Source of the DNA: Lacticigenium naphthae DSM 19658
GTDB taxonomy: Bacteria > Bacillota > Bacilli > Lactobacillales > Carnobacteriaceae_A
DNA length: 64,000 nt
Direction: 5' to 3'
Assembly (NCBI RefSeq): GCF_000425865.1
Contig: NZ_AUEG01000002.1
Coordinates: 186,001 to 250,000, forward strand
The notes below the pieces were generated by a model. It did not search any database and had not been told where the DNA came from. It saw only the letters and a program-made list of their open reading frames with translations. Below are positions 30,555 through 40,078 of this stretch, one piece after another; within the stretch, counting starts at the first letter, position 1; every line of letters starts with the position of its first letter. The position numbers and the translations under genes were made by a program.

Positions 30555-32006
30555 ATGGGAAACGGAACGATGATGCAGTATTTTGAGTGGTATCTAGAAA
30601 ATGATGGAAAACATTGGCAACGACTAAAAGACGATGCTATACATTTGAAAGAAATGGGAATAACAGCAGTATGGATTCCTCCCTGTTTTAAATCAACGAG
30701 CACAGATGATGCCGGTTATGGAATTTATGATTTATATGACTTAGGTGAATTTGATCAAAAAGGATCAGTGCGCACAAAATATGGGACGAAAGAAGAATTA
30801 ATAGAGGCCATTAAGGCGCTCCACGAACAAAATATTCATGTATACGCAGATGTGGTCCTCAATCATAAAGCGGGAGCAGATGGAACAGAAAAATTCTATG
30901 CGACCGAAGTCTCACGAGAAAATAGAAAAGAAGAAATTAGTGATCCCCATGAAATCGAAGGCTGGACTTTCTTTGACTTTCCCGGTAGAGATGGGAAGTA
31001 TTCTGATTTTGAATGGCACTGGTATCATTTTTCAGGGGTCGATTATGATGATGTCACCGGAGACGATGGGATTTTTCGTATAGAAGGAGAAGGTAAAGGA
31101 TGGGCTCCAGATGAATCAGTCGGAAACGAATTCGGAAATTATGATTATTTGATGTTTGCGGATATCGATTATGGGCATCCGGAAGTTGTCGAGGAAACAA
31201 AAAAATGGATTTCCTGGTTCATTAAAGAGACTGGGATCGATGGCATTCGTTTGGATGCTGTCAAACACATCCGGCAAGATTTTATTCACGATTTGGTTGA
31301 ACATGTGCGAGCTGAATTTGGGGAAGAGTTCTTTTTTGTTGCTGAGTATTGGGAACAAGATCCTAGCGAATTAGAACAGTATCTTCAAGGAAGTGAATTT
31401 AAAATTTCTTTGATGGATGTGCGTTTCCACTATGCATTATCTAATGCCTCTAAAAAAGGTAATGAATTTTCACTTCCTCAATTATTTGATGGAACTTTAT
31501 ATAAAGAGTATGCGGAACAAGCAGTGACATTTGTGGATAACCATGATTCACAGCCGGGTCAATCGCTAGAATCACCAGTAGACGATTGGTTTAAACCGAT
31601 AGCTTACGGTGTTATCTTATTGAGTTCATACGGCTATCCAACAGTTTTTTATGGGGATTATTATGGATTGAAAGGACCCGACACACAAGAGCGACATCAA
31701 GAAACTATTGATAAACTACTAAAAGTACGCTGTAAATATGCATATGGAGAGCAAACGAATTATTTAAATCATACGAACTGTATTGGCTTTACTCGTTCTG
31801 GGGATGAACAGCATCCGGAAGGTTGCGCTGTGGTTCTGTCTAACAGTGAAGAAGGGTTTAAAAATATGTTTGTCGGGGAAGAAAATGCGGGAAAAATTTA
31901 TTATGATTATTTAGGGCATCACGAAACAGAAATTGAAATCGACGAATCTGGAAAAGCAGATTTTCCAGTTAGTGCGGGATCTATTTCTGTATGGATCAAA
32001 AAGTAA
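30555..32006 (+). CDS. Cytoplasmic alpha-amylase (GH13)
   Basis: 483 residues, no signal peptide. The four GH13 regions are present: DVVLNHKAGAD, GIRLDAVKHI (nucleophile Asp), FVAEYW (acid Glu) and FVDNHDS. The N-terminus MGNGTMMQYFEWYLENDG is characteristic of the AmyS-like GH13_5 intracellular amylases, which cut maltodextrin or glycogen inside the cell. ATG follows GAGAGGAT. A single-gene unit closed by a strong bidirectional terminator. Confidence 0.94.
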   Translation: MGNGTMMQYFEWYLENDGKHWQRLKDDAIHLKEMGITAVWIPPCFKSTSTDDAGYGIYDLYDLGEFDQKGSVRTKYGTKEELIEAIKALHEQNIHVYADVVLNHKAGADGTEKFYATEVSRENRKEEISDPHEIEGWTFFDFPGRDGKYSDFEWHWYHFSGVDYDDVTGDDGIFRIEGEGKGWAPDESVGNEFGNYDYLMFADIDYGHPEVVEETKKWISWFIKETGIDGIRLDAVKHIRQDFIHDLVEHVRAEFGEEFFFVAEYWEQDPSELEQYLQGSEFKISLMDVRFHYALSNASKKGNEFSLPQLFDGTLYKEYAEQAVTFVDNHDSQPGQSLESPVDDWFKPIAYGVILLSSYGYPTVFYGDYYGLKGPDTQERHQETIDKLLKVRCKYAYGEQTNYLNHTNCIGFTRSGDEQHPEGCAVVLSNSEEGFKNMFVGEENAGKIYYDYLGHHETEIEIDESGKADFPVSAGSISVWIKK

Positions 32007-32012
32007 GTAAAC

Positions 32013-32062
32013 AAAAAAAGTCTTGGGATCAGCTAAATCAGCTGACCTCAAGACTTTTTTTT
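32013..32062. terminator. Bidirectional terminator, amylase and ytxH-like gene
   Basis: AAAAAAAGTCTTG (32013-32025) pairs with CAAGACTTTTTTT (from 32049), with an inner TCAGCT / AGCTGA stem. A-run on one side and T-run on the other suit the two convergent genes. Confidence 0.9.
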
Positions 32063-32065
32063 GGA

Positions 32066-32506
32066 TTAAAGTGGTTTACTATCTAATTCGTTATCTTCTA
32101 ATGCTTCTTCTAATGAATCAGAAGGGACGGTTTCATCTGTTTGTGGCTCGTAAGGGGTGTCTTTCACATCTCCTACAGCAGCTTCTGTTGGATCTAAGGA
32201 AGACTGGTCCATTTCCTCCTGATTGCTTATAGGAGAAGAGTCCTCCTGCAAATCTTTCTCAATTTCAGAAATCGTACGGGCTAATTCGTCTTGTTTGTAT
32301 CCCATTTCTTGATCTACCTCGTGTATGGATGATTTAACGTCATCCATCAATTCCCGTACTTTTTGATTTCCTTCATCTTTCATTCTTACTCCTTCATCTT
32401 TCAAGTCTTGCCGCAATTCTTTTCCCGATTTTGGTGTAAAAAGCAAAGCTGCACCTGCGGAAACTACGCTGAGTAATAGAGCTTTTGACAAACTTACTTT
32501 TGGCAT
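32066..32506 (-). CDS. YtxH-domain protein
   Basis: About 146 residues: N-terminal hydrophobic segment LSKALLLSVVSAGAALLFTPKSGKELRQ (the YtxH/gas-vesicle-like motif), then a charged helical region and a very acidic Glu/Asp/Ser-rich tail. The function of the family is unclear; it is linked to envelope stress. ATG 32506 (MPKVSLSK) follows AAAGGAG at seven bases, so the upstream GTG at 32530 is not used. Co-directional with the DUF948 gene 30 bases upstream, the usual pairing in lactic acid bacteria. Confidence 0.85.
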   Translation of the reverse strand: MPKVSLSKALLLSVVSAGAALLFTPKSGKELRQDLKDEGVRMKDEGNQKVRELMDDVKSSIHEVDQEMGYKQDELARTISEIEKDLQEDSSPISNQEEMDQSSLDPTEAAVGDVKDTPYEPQTDETVPSDSLEEALEDNELDSKPL

Positions 32507-32538
32507 ATTATTTCTCCTTTCCATTTTCACGATAGTAT

Positions 32539-32982
32539 TTACTGACGGTAACGATTTTTTTGTTTAGCGACAGTTTTTTGTGTTACTTTTTTCATACGTT
32601 CAGCCTTTAATGGAATTTCTGTTTTTACTGTGTATTTAGCACGCTCAGCAAAAAATTTAGAAACCTCACTACTTTGACCTTTCAAATCTGAAAGTGATTG
32701 ACCGAATTCTGTGGTTTGTTGCGATAGAACGGTAAAGTGTTGCTGACTCTCTTGAAATCTACTAGTTAATCCTTCGACACGTTCCTGAATGGTCTGTACA
32801 CGATCGGTCAATATATCCGATTCATGTGTAAAATGATTCAGTTGATCTTGAATAGTATCTTGAACAGTTGTTGCTTGCTTCATCGTTCTTTTCATCCGGT
32901 TAAAAGCCAGGATTCCTCCGACGATCAGCCCGACAAGTGCTAGTCCAACGATGATCAATGCAATGATGTACCCTAACGGCAT
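32539..32982 (-). CDS. DUF948 family membrane protein
   Basis: About 147 residues: one N-terminal membrane helix (about 4-28, YIIALIIVGLALVGLIVGGILAF), then a long coiled-coil region with heptad-like Leu, Gln and Val, and a basic C-terminus (KVTQKTVAKQKNRYRQ). Function unknown. The ATG at 32982 after AAAGGGAG is preferred to the longer frame at 33006. It is first in a two-gene unit with the YtxH protein, suggesting a joint role at the membrane. Confidence 0.85.
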   Translation of the reverse strand: MPLGYIIALIIVGLALVGLIVGGILAFNRMKRTMKQATTVQDTIQDQLNHFTHESDILTDRVQTIQERVEGLTSRFQESQQHFTVLSQQTTEFGQSLSDLKGQSSEVSKFFAERAKYTVKTEIPLKAERMKKVTQKTVAKQKNRYRQ

Positions 32983-33294
32983 AGCTCGTTCACTCCCTTT
33001 AATCAAAATAGGCCAGGATTTGTGCCTACTCGTTTATGGTATCTATTCTAACAATACCATTTATTAAAAAAAGCACCAAACAAAAAGAATGGAGCTTCTA
33101 TTCAATTGAATGGACAAAAAATAGGGTAGAGCTTCCTATTTCTGGAAAAGCAAGATCAAACAAATTACGAATCAGTTCTGAAAACAATTTCATCTTTTGT
33201 AAAATTAGGGTGGAAGTACGTAGGAGAAAAGAGTACACTATATCTACATGAAAATGGATAGAATCGAATCCAGAGATCAGGAGGAAAGCAAAGG
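32983..33294. other. Intergenic region between DUF948 and EIIA genes
   Basis: About 310 bases, divergent promoters expected. I see an inverted repeat ATGGTAT (33036-33042) / ATACCAT (33054-33060) with 11-base spacing, close to where the leftward promoter should lie, so it could be an operator. An open frame of 71 codons at 33036-33251 has no ribosome site and no family resemblance and was not called. Confidence 0.4.
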
Positions 33295-33792
33295 GTGAAT
33301 CATTCACAAGAAGTTACGCAGAAAGAGAATATTTTCCATTTATGGGCTGCTGCAACAGGAAGTATCATTCCTTTAGAAGAAGTTCCAGACGATGTATTTT
33401 CTCAAAAGATGATCGGGGAAGGCTATGCCATTATCCCAGCTGGAGGAAATGTCCTCTCTCCAATAGAAGGTAAACTGACAAATGTCGCAGACGCCCATCA
33501 CGCATATTATATTGAGAATGATCAGGGCTTTAAAGTGTTGGTTCATGTTGGTTTGGATACATTAATGTTAGATGGAGAAGGATTTCATACTACATTACGG
33601 TCTGGAATGCGTATAGAAAAAGGCGATACATTAGTAGAGGTAGATTGGTCACTGCTGAAAGATAAAGGATATAATACGGTTATTTCTATTGTTGTGATCG
33701 AAAATGGTCAAACGGCCTATAATTATGAACTGAATCCGGAAGCCGATGCTGTAGTAGGCGAAACAATTGCTTTAACATTTCGTAAAAAATAA
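33295..33792 (+). CDS. PTS glucose-type EIIA protein (stand-alone)
   Basis: 165 residues, a single EIIA-Glc (PTS_EIIA_1) domain. The phosphorylated His lies in FKVLVHVGLDTLML (about residue 82), and the neighbouring His in DAHHAYYI is present. It carries phosphate from HPr to one or more EIIBC partners not encoded nearby. GTG 33295 follows GGAGGAAAG. No PTS genes flank it, so it probably serves remote permeases or has a regulatory role (inference). Confidence 0.93.
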   Translation: MNHSQEVTQKENIFHLWAAATGSIIPLEEVPDDVFSQKMIGEGYAIIPAGGNVLSPIEGKLTNVADAHHAYYIENDQGFKVLVHVGLDTLMLDGEGFHTTLRSGMRIEKGDTLVEVDWSLLKDKGYNTVISIVVIENGQTAYNYELNPEADAVVGETIALTFRKK

Positions 33793-33802
33793 AGAGACAC
33801 TT

Positions 33803-33846
33803 CCCCTCAATCGAGCAAAAATGCTCTTTGGGGGGCTGTTTTAATA
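33803..33846 (+). terminator. EIIA terminator (moderate)
   Basis: CCCCTCAATCGAGC pairs imperfectly with GCTCTTTGGGGGG around AAAAAT, followed by TGTTTT. The T-run is short. Confidence 0.55.
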
Positions 33847-33877
33847 TCTGTTGACGTGTATAAAACCGGGTCATTTG

Positions 33878-33906
33878 TTGCTTTACACCCCTGTGTTTTG
33901 TATAAT
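33878..33906 (+). promoter_or_regulatory. wal operon promoter
   Basis: TTGCTT (33878-33883), 17-base spacer, TATAAT (33901-33906), 65 bases before walR. The wal genes overlap or abut, so this probably drives walR to walJ. Confidence 0.7.
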
Positions 33907-33970
33907 ACAAGGTGAGCGAGTTTGACTTATTTAAATAAAAAATAAAGAGAATTCCTGAGGAGGGAACATC

Positions 33971-34684
33971 TTGAAAAAAATATTAGTCGTTGATGACGAA
34001 AAACCAATTTCAGATATAGTGAAGTTTAATTTAACAAAAGAAGGGTACGAAGTTTATACTGCTTACGATGGAGAGGAAGCCTTAGAAGTAGTGAATGAAG
34101 TTGTGCCAGATTTAATTCTTTTAGATTTGATGTTGCCAAAAATTGATGGCTTAGAAGTTTGCCGTCAAGTACGCAAAGATCACGATATGCCGATCATCAT
34201 GGTGACGGCAAAAGATCAGGAAATCGACAAGGTCCTGGGTCTAGAATTGGGAGCGGACGATTACGTGACCAAGCCATTTTCAAATCGGGAATTGGTTGCC
34301 CGTGTGAAAGCCAATTTACGTCGGCAAGGACAGCCGGCAGCGCCTGTTGAGGAAGTGCCGGAAAACAATGATATCGAAGTCGGAGCACTCACCATTCATC
34401 CAGATGCTTATATTGTATCGAAGCGTGGAAAGTCTATCGAGTTAACGCATCGGGAGTTCGAATTGCTGCATTATCTAGCGCGGCATCTTGATCAAGTAAT
34501 GACACGAGAACATTTACTGCAGACGGTTTGGGGTTATGATTATTTTGGGGATGTACGGACGGTAGATGTCACTGTACGTCGTTTACGGGAGAAGATTGAA
34601 GATGCACCTAGTCATCCAACGTGGTTGGTAACAAGACGAGGAGTCGGTTATTTTTTGAGAAATCCTGATCAACAGGAGTCATAA
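33971..34684 (+). CDS. walR: Response regulator WalR
   Basis: 237 residues: receiver domain with acidic pocket VVDDEK, phosphoacceptor Asp in [13 protein letters not shown] (about residue 53) and Lys in [13 protein letters not shown]; then an OmpR-type winged helix ([22 protein letters not shown]). The essential cell-wall regulator WalR/YycF. The start is a TTG (33971) after GAGGAGGG. Three bases separate it from walK. Confidence 0.97.
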   Translation: MKKILVVDDEKPISDIVKFNLTKEGYEVYTAYDGEEALEVVNEVVPDLILLDLMLPKIDGLEVCRQVRKDHDMPIIMVTAKDQEIDKVLGLELGADDYVTKPFSNRELVARVKANLRRQGQPAAPVEEVPENNDIEVGALTIHPDAYIVSKRGKSIELTHREFELLHYLARHLDQVMTREHLLQTVWGYDYFGDVRTVDVTVRRLREKIEDAPSHPTWLVTRRGVGYFLRNPDQQES

Positions 34685-34687
34685 ACT

Positions 34688-36544
34688 ATGAAAAAAATAC
34701 GAATTTATCAATCGATCAATACGAAAATTGTATTTGTGATCGTCATGTTGCTGATTTTCGCCCTGCAATTAATCGGGGCGAATTTTATTACCCAATTAGA
34801 GAGAGAATCTGTTGAGACTTACCAAAATGATCGGCATACTCAAATCGATTTTTTGGAGTCTACGATCCAACCGTTGCTTTTAACCGATCAAAATGGAACG
34901 GATGAAGAAATAGATATCGAGACAGAAGTATCTTCTTTATTGGCAGAATTTTCAGGAAATGGAATTACGGAAATTCAATTGGTAGGATCCGATTCTTTTG
35001 TGTTGGGAACGAGTGATTCAACTCAACAGACACTGGTCGGACAGTTATCCAATGATACCGATATTCGGCAGGCACTAGTTGTTGGAGAACGCGTTACACG
35101 TCAATACGTAGATCCAGGAACGAATACCAGAAGATGGAAGATCGTGGCTCCAGTGATTGCTGATGGGGAAGACCAAGCTATATTGGGCGCCATCATGATG
35201 GAAAGTAATATTGAAGCTGTGTACAATCAAGTATCCGATATTACATGGATATTTTTGAACTCCTCTTTGTTAGCCATTGTTTTGTCATTGATTTTAGCTA
35301 ACATGGTTTCCCGGGCATTGACAACTCCGATCAAAGAAATGCAGAAACAAACAGAAGCAATTGCTGGGGGAGATTATTCAGGTCAATTGACTGTTTATGG
35401 TGAGGATGAACTCGGCCATTTGGCTTTGTCGATCAATGATTTATCCAATCGTGTATCGGAAGCGCAGGAATCGATCGAATCGGAACGGCGTCGCTTAGAT
35501 AGCGTTCTTACACATATGACGGATGGCGTGATCGCTACCGATCGTAGAGGGAAAGTCGTTATTGTTAATGATATGGCTCAAACAATGTTAGAGATCCAGG
35601 CAGAAGATGCCCTCGGTCAGAATATTTTGACGCTGTTGCGTGTGGAAGAAGAAGTGACCCTACGAAATATTTTGGAAAATCAAGAAGACTTAATGATTAC
35701 GGTGAAGAGTGAAGAATCGCCTACCATTTTACGCGTATCCTTCTCTTTGATTCAAAGAGAATCCGGCTTTATTAGTGGAATGGTGTGTGTGTTACATGAT
35801 GTTACGGAACAAGAAAAAATTGAACGGGAACGCAAAGAATTCGTTTCGAATGTATCACACGAATTGCGTACACCCTTGACAAGTATGCGGAGTTATTTGG
35901 AAGCTCTAGCTGACGGTGCTTGGAAAGATCCTGAAATTGCACCCCATTTCTTAGAAGTCACCCAAAGTGAAACGGATCGCATGATCCGGATGATTCAAGA
36001 TCTCTTGCATCTCTCACGAATCGATTCAGGACGCAGTCACTTGGAATTGGAGATTGTCAATTTAACGGAACTGATCCATCACGTGTTCAGCCGCTTTGAA
36101 ATGCTCTTGAATTCTTCTGAATACAAAGAAAAAAATTATCAATTGAAATTAGAATTGTTGGATGAACCGGTATGGGTAGAAATCGATGCAGACAGGATCA
36201 TTCAGGTATTTGACAATATTTTAAATAACGCAATCAAGTATTCGCCTGACGGTGGAACAATTTCTGGTAAGATGCGTATCATCCAAAAAAGAGTGATCAT
36301 CAGTATTTCTGACCAAGGAATGGGTATTCCCAAAGCAGATCTACAAAAGATATTTTCTCGTTTTTATCGTGTCGATGGCGCACGTTCCCGTGCTATGGGC
36401 GGGAGTGGTTTAGGTCTAGCCATATCAAAAGAAGTGATTGAACAACATAGTGGAAGAATTTGGGCAGAAAGCACTGAAGGAAAAGGAACGACGTTTTACG
36501 TCTCGCTTCCATTTGTGCCTGTTGAAGAGGAGGAATGGGAATGA
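34688..36544 (+). CDS. walK: Sensor histidine kinase WalK
   Basis: 618 residues: membrane helix near the N-terminus, extracellular Cache-like loop (about 35-180), second helix, HAMP, PAS (LTHMTDGVIATDRRGKVVIVND), HisKA with SHELRTPLTSM, and HATPase with NNAIKYSPDG, DQGMGIP and GGSGLGLAISK. It phosphorylates WalR in response to wall metabolism. Its TGA overlaps the walH ATG. Confidence 0.97.
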   Translation: MKKIRIYQSINTKIVFVIVMLLIFALQLIGANFITQLERESVETYQNDRHTQIDFLESTIQPLLLTDQNGTDEEIDIETEVSSLLAEFSGNGITEIQLVGSDSFVLGTSDSTQQTLVGQLSNDTDIRQALVVGERVTRQYVDPGTNTRRWKIVAPVIADGEDQAILGAIMMESNIEAVYNQVSDITWIFLNSSLLAIVLSLILANMVSRALTTPIKEMQKQTEAIAGGDYSGQLTVYGEDELGHLALSINDLSNRVSEAQESIESERRRLDSVLTHMTDGVIATDRRGKVVIVNDMAQTMLEIQAEDALGQNILTLLRVEEEVTLRNILENQEDLMITVKSEESPTILRVSFSLIQRESGFISGMVCVLHDVTEQEKIERERKEFVSNVSHELRTPLTSMRSYLEALADGAWKDPEIAPHFLEVTQSETDRMIRMIQDLLHLSRIDSGRSHLELEIVNLTELIHHVFSRFEMLLNSSEYKEKNYQLKLELLDEPVWVEIDADRIIQVFDNILNNAIKYSPDGGTISGKMRIIQKRVIISISDQGMGIPKADLQKIFSRFYRVDGARSRAMGGSGLGLAISKEVIEQHSGRIWAESTEGKGTTFYVSLPFVPVEEEEWE

Positions 36545-37854
36545 CGATCGATCATATTCGGAGGATAATACTCGCCATCGTCATCCTTGCGAGTCTGATA
36601 TTGAGCTGGCTGACATGGTCTGCAGGCCGTTTATCTGAAGTTGCTGAAACATCTGGTGGAGTAAGTGGACCTGCAGTAACTTTTACGCGTGATCTTTCCA
36701 GTGTCTTCGGACCTACACAAATTGTTTTTCATGATGATATAGAGAGCATTTATGCGACTACAGATGAATCGGTTTTTTCTTTGATTCAAGACAGCTATGG
36801 TGAATGGGAGTTTTCATCTATCGAAGATCCGCAAACTATGACAAATGAAGGATATATGAATCGGCTCATGAATGAGAATGCAGTCGAGTTAGTATTCGAT
36901 GGGGACATCTCGTTTGGATTATATGAAAACTTATTCAGAAATGTTCCATCTGATTTTGAAAATCGGACATTTAATCGAATAAGCATTTCTAGAACGGATC
37001 CAAATCAGGTCAATTTTTATAATGTGACTTCAAATACCTATTATTCTGTTGAATCAGAAGGAATTGAAGAAGGATTCGTTCGAAGTTTGCAAAGTGTTGA
37101 AGGAACGACCTATTTACAAGTTGACCCCATAGAATTGGGAGATAAGGTAGTTTATTTACCCAGCACGCAAACAGAAATTCCTTATAAAGAATACTTTATC
37201 GAGCGGTTACCAAATAGTTTATTTGTAAATCGGTTCTTCGCAGATACATCTGAAGTGGATGTACGTAGAACAGGGGATGTAACACGCTACATCGATTTAG
37301 TTTCTGAAATGCGTATTGATGAGAATGCTAACATTATTTCTTATACGAGGCAGCGGTCAACGAACGAAACGATGCAACTATCTGATCGCCTAAGAAATAG
37401 TTATCAAGAAATGACCTTAGTGGAAAATTGGACAGAACAAACGCATTTTGACGGATTTTTTCCGCAAAGTAATCTAGCGACATTTCGTCGCTATGTAGGG
37501 GGGCTGCCGATCTATAGTCCGAACGAAGAAGGATTGGTCCAAATCAGTGTTGTTCCGAATGGTCTAAATTATTTGAGGGTACCTTTGAATGTGGTTCAAA
37601 CGCCTCTTGCCCCTGTGGGTGATGCTCAGATGAAAGAAATCATTCCGGGAAATGAAGTGTTGACTCGTATTGAAGAGACTGGGTATAAAATTGAGGACAT
37701 AGATAATATTCGACTAGGTTATAGATGGAAATTGAGCGACGAATCTAGTCAGGTTGTTCAGTTTGAACCAGAATATTATCTTTATGCAGAAGGTAGCTGG
37801 CTTACGCTCGAACAGTTCGTTGCTAGACAAGGAGGTTCGGCTCGTGGACTTTAA
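36541..37854 (+). CDS. walH: WalK regulatory protein WalH (YycH)
   Basis: About 437 residues: one N-terminal membrane helix (IRRIILAIVILASLILSWLTW) and a large extracytoplasmic domain, matching YycH by length, position and topology. With WalI it modulates WalK in the membrane. The ATG at 36541 in an ATGA overlap with walK is nine bases after GAGGAGG, so the slightly longer frame from 36535 is not preferred. Confidence 0.93.
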   Translation: MTIDHIRRIILAIVILASLILSWLTWSAGRLSEVAETSGGVSGPAVTFTRDLSSVFGPTQIVFHDDIESIYATTDESVFSLIQDSYGEWEFSSIEDPQTMTNEGYMNRLMNENAVELVFDGDISFGLYENLFRNVPSDFENRTFNRISISRTDPNQVNFYNVTSNTYYSVESEGIEEGFVRSLQSVEGTTYLQVDPIELGDKVVYLPSTQTEIPYKEYFIERLPNSLFVNRFFADTSEVDVRRTGDVTRYIDLVSEMRIDENANIISYTRQRSTNETMQLSDRLRNSYQEMTLVENWTEQTHFDGFFPQSNLATFRRYVGGLPIYSPNEEGLVQISVVPNGLNYLRVPLNVVQTPLAPVGDAQMKEIIPGNEVLTRIEETGYKIEDIDNIRLGYRWKLSDESSQVVQFEPEYYLYAEGSWLTLEQFVARQGGSARGL

Positions 37855-38803
37855 ACGAATAGAGATTATTTTTCTCTTGTCTTTTTTATTGTTGGATATC
37901 TTTTTACTGAATAGTTATTTTGATCGTACGAATCTGAACTACGCGACTATTGGAACAAATCAGGTCAATCTTGTACGAGAAATGGAAAATCAAGGAATCT
38001 CTTTGCCAGAAATGGTAGAACTGGAAGAAGAATTATCCTATTTTCAGGTCGAAGCACACACACTGCTGGAAGATCAATCTGATGAGTTGAAAAATCAAAC
38101 GGGTACAATTAATGAAGTAGGCACGCTTTACAGTAGTATTTTATCAAATCCGCTTGCATTGTCTGACAACGAAGATGAACTGACAGAAGCAGATAGAGCC
38201 ATGATAGATGCTTTTGTAAATAGTGAAAATATTTTGTATGGCGAAGAATATGCATTTTTTGAATACCTACCAAATCAAAATAAAATCATTTATAGTCAAT
38301 TAGTTGAAGGGATCCCGATTGCAGATGGAACTTCTAGTATCACTTTTTATATAGATAATACAAATGAAATTATTTCATATGAACAGACGTATGCTGGGGA
38401 AGGAACGATGCAAGGTTCACCTGTTGAAACAATTACAGACAGAGAAGCGGTAGAAATGTTATTTCAAAATAATGAAATTCCGCGCAACTCGATTGTTTTC
38501 AAGCCACGTTTGACTTATTATCGGACACTTAGTTTAGAGGATTTGAGTATGTATGCCCCAAGTTGGTATGTGAAGATCCAAAGTAGTTCAGGTACTGAAA
38601 TTTTACGTGTAGATGCTTTAAACCACAACATTATTACCGGTTTACCTTCTATCCCATCTGCACCTGAACCGAAACCTGACAGCGAAGAAAACATGGATGA
38701 AAATGACGATGAAAATGCTGAAACAGAGGATTTAGGAAGCATAGAAACGACTGCTCCTGAAGATTCACACTCTTCTGCACACGTAATTTTACCAGTCATT
38801 TAA
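37844..38803 (+). CDS. walI: WalK regulatory protein WalI (YycI)
   Basis: About 319 residues: membrane helix at the start (VDFKRIEIIFLLSFLLLDIFLLNSYF, shown in part) and an extracytoplasmic YycI fold, with an unusually acidic C-terminal tail (EENMDENDDENAETEDLG). The GTG at 37844 follows AAGGAGG and overlaps the walH stop by 11 bases; a longer frame from 37754 runs inside walH and is unlikely. The tail is longer than in Bacillus YycI (from memory). Confidence 0.92.
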   Translation: MDFKRIEIIFLLSFLLLDIFLLNSYFDRTNLNYATIGTNQVNLVREMENQGISLPEMVELEEELSYFQVEAHTLLEDQSDELKNQTGTINEVGTLYSSILSNPLALSDNEDELTEADRAMIDAFVNSENILYGEEYAFFEYLPNQNKIIYSQLVEGIPIADGTSSITFYIDNTNEIISYEQTYAGEGTMQGSPVETITDREAVEMLFQNNEIPRNSIVFKPRLTYYRTLSLEDLSMYAPSWYVKIQSSSGTEILRVDALNHNIITGLPSIPSAPEPKPDSEENMDENDDENAETEDLGSIETTAPEDSHSSAHVILPVI

Positions 38804-38976
38804 TAGAGGAAAGTGTTAGCGAAAAAAGCCATTGGAGGAAAATAAGCCAAATTTATTTTCCTCTTTGTAGCTTTTTTCGTTTTTGTGTTTTCTATGAAGA
38901 ATCGCTCATAATGGTAGGATTTTAAGGCGATTTATTGTAAAATAATGGAGAGTTTAAGAGGAGAGGAATCGAAAAA

Positions 38977-39789
38977 ATGCTTGAACAACAATCGAACGGG
39001 TTGCGTATCAGTATCCTAGCTAGTGGAAGTACTGGCAATATTACATACGTTGAATCTGACAAAATGAAACTTCTCATCGACTGTGGTATTAGTGGGAAAA
39101 AAGCAAAAATTTTATTAGATAAGATCGGTCGCAAACCCGAAGATTTAGACGCCATCCTGGTGACCCATGAGCATGGGGACCACATCAAAGGCGTGGGAGT
39201 GATGGCTCGTCGCTATCAGCTACCTATTTATGCCAATAAAAAGACATGGGACGAGATGGAGAAAAAAATTGGCAATATTGATTTAGAACAAAAGTTTTTG
39301 TTTGAAATGGAACAGCGCCTTACTTTAGGCGATATCGACATTTCCAGTTTTGGAGTCTCCCACGATGCGGTCGAACCGCAATTTTATACATTTGAAAAGG
39401 ATTCGAAAAGGTTCGTGATGCTGACCGATACGGGATACGTGAGTGACCGCATGCGAGGGTTGGTTTCCAATGCTGAAGCGTACTTATTTGAGGCTAATCA
39501 TGACTTGGGTATGCTACGGATGGGGAAATATCCATGGTCATTAAAACAGCGTATATTAGGTGACAAAGGTCACTTATCGAATGAAGATGGTGCCTTAGCA
39601 TTGGCAGAAGTAATCGGCGATCGAACGAAACAAATTTATTTGGGTCATCTTAGTAAAGAAAATAATTTAAAAGATATCGCTCACTCTACGACGGAAGACA
39701 TTTTGCTCCGTAAAAACAAAGCGGTTGGGTATGATTTCTTTGTAGAAGATACCGATCCAGAAGAACCAAATGCATTGTATACACTTTGA
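38977..39789 (+). CDS. walJ: Metallo-beta-lactamase-fold exonuclease-like protein WalJ
   Basis: 270 residues with the MBL metal motif THEHGDHIKG (about 62-71), a further Asp in MLTDTGYVS and His in KGHLSNEDG and LGHLSKENN. The YycJ/VicX family, placed last in the wal operon and linked to DNA damage and cell-wall phenotypes. ATG 38977 follows GAGAGGA. Followed by the reversed repeat copy D, whose hairpin lies 16 bases after the stop. Confidence 0.95.
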   Translation: MLEQQSNGLRISILASGSTGNITYVESDKMKLLIDCGISGKKAKILLDKIGRKPEDLDAILVTHEHGDHIKGVGVMARRYQLPIYANKKTWDEMEKKIGNIDLEQKFLFEMEQRLTLGDIDISSFGVSHDAVEPQFYTFEKDSKRFVMLTDTGYVSDRMRGLVSNAEAYLFEANHDLGMLRMGKYPWSLKQRILGDKGHLSNEDGALALAEVIGDRTKQIYLGHLSKENNLKDIAHSTTEDILLRKNKAVGYDFFVEDTDPEEPNALYTL

Positions 39790-39805
39790 TCATAAGCGTA
39801 AAAGG

Positions 39806-39940
39806 AAAGCTGGGGCAAAAGTCTCAGCTTTTTCTTATTTCATGATTTTTGCTTTCTAAAACGTGCTCAAAAAAGAAGATTCGATAACCACTTACAAAAG
39901 AGTATGTGGAGCTCTGTTCGGATCTGAACGCTTTTGTCCA
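39806..39940 (-). repeat. Dispersed two-hairpin repeat, copy D (reverse orientation)
   Basis: Read on the minus strand it carries GTTCAGATCCGAACAGAGC, CATACTC, TTTTTTGAGCACGTTTTAG and the hairpin AAAGCTGAGAC / GCCCCAGCTTT. On the plus strand the hairpin is AAAGCTGGGGC, loop AAAA, GTCTCAGCTTT (39806-39831) followed by TTCTTATTT, a terminator for walJ. The two odd pairs are G-U wobbles on the plus transcript but A-C mismatches on the minus transcript, so it seems kept as plus-strand RNA. Confidence 0.85.
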
Positions 39941-40078
39941 GTTGAAAAAGCTTTGCGATCTCTATTTGAATTAAAATTGTGCTAAACTAAAAGAGAAGAA
40001 AAGTTATAAATTTTTCAAATTTTTTTCATATTTTTCAGCTATTATTTAAGTAGAGAGAAAGAAAGGAAATGAGCATCA

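Noticed and set aside
33036-33251. 71-codon open frame before the EIIA gene
   Set aside because: No ribosome site and no family resemblance; likely chance.
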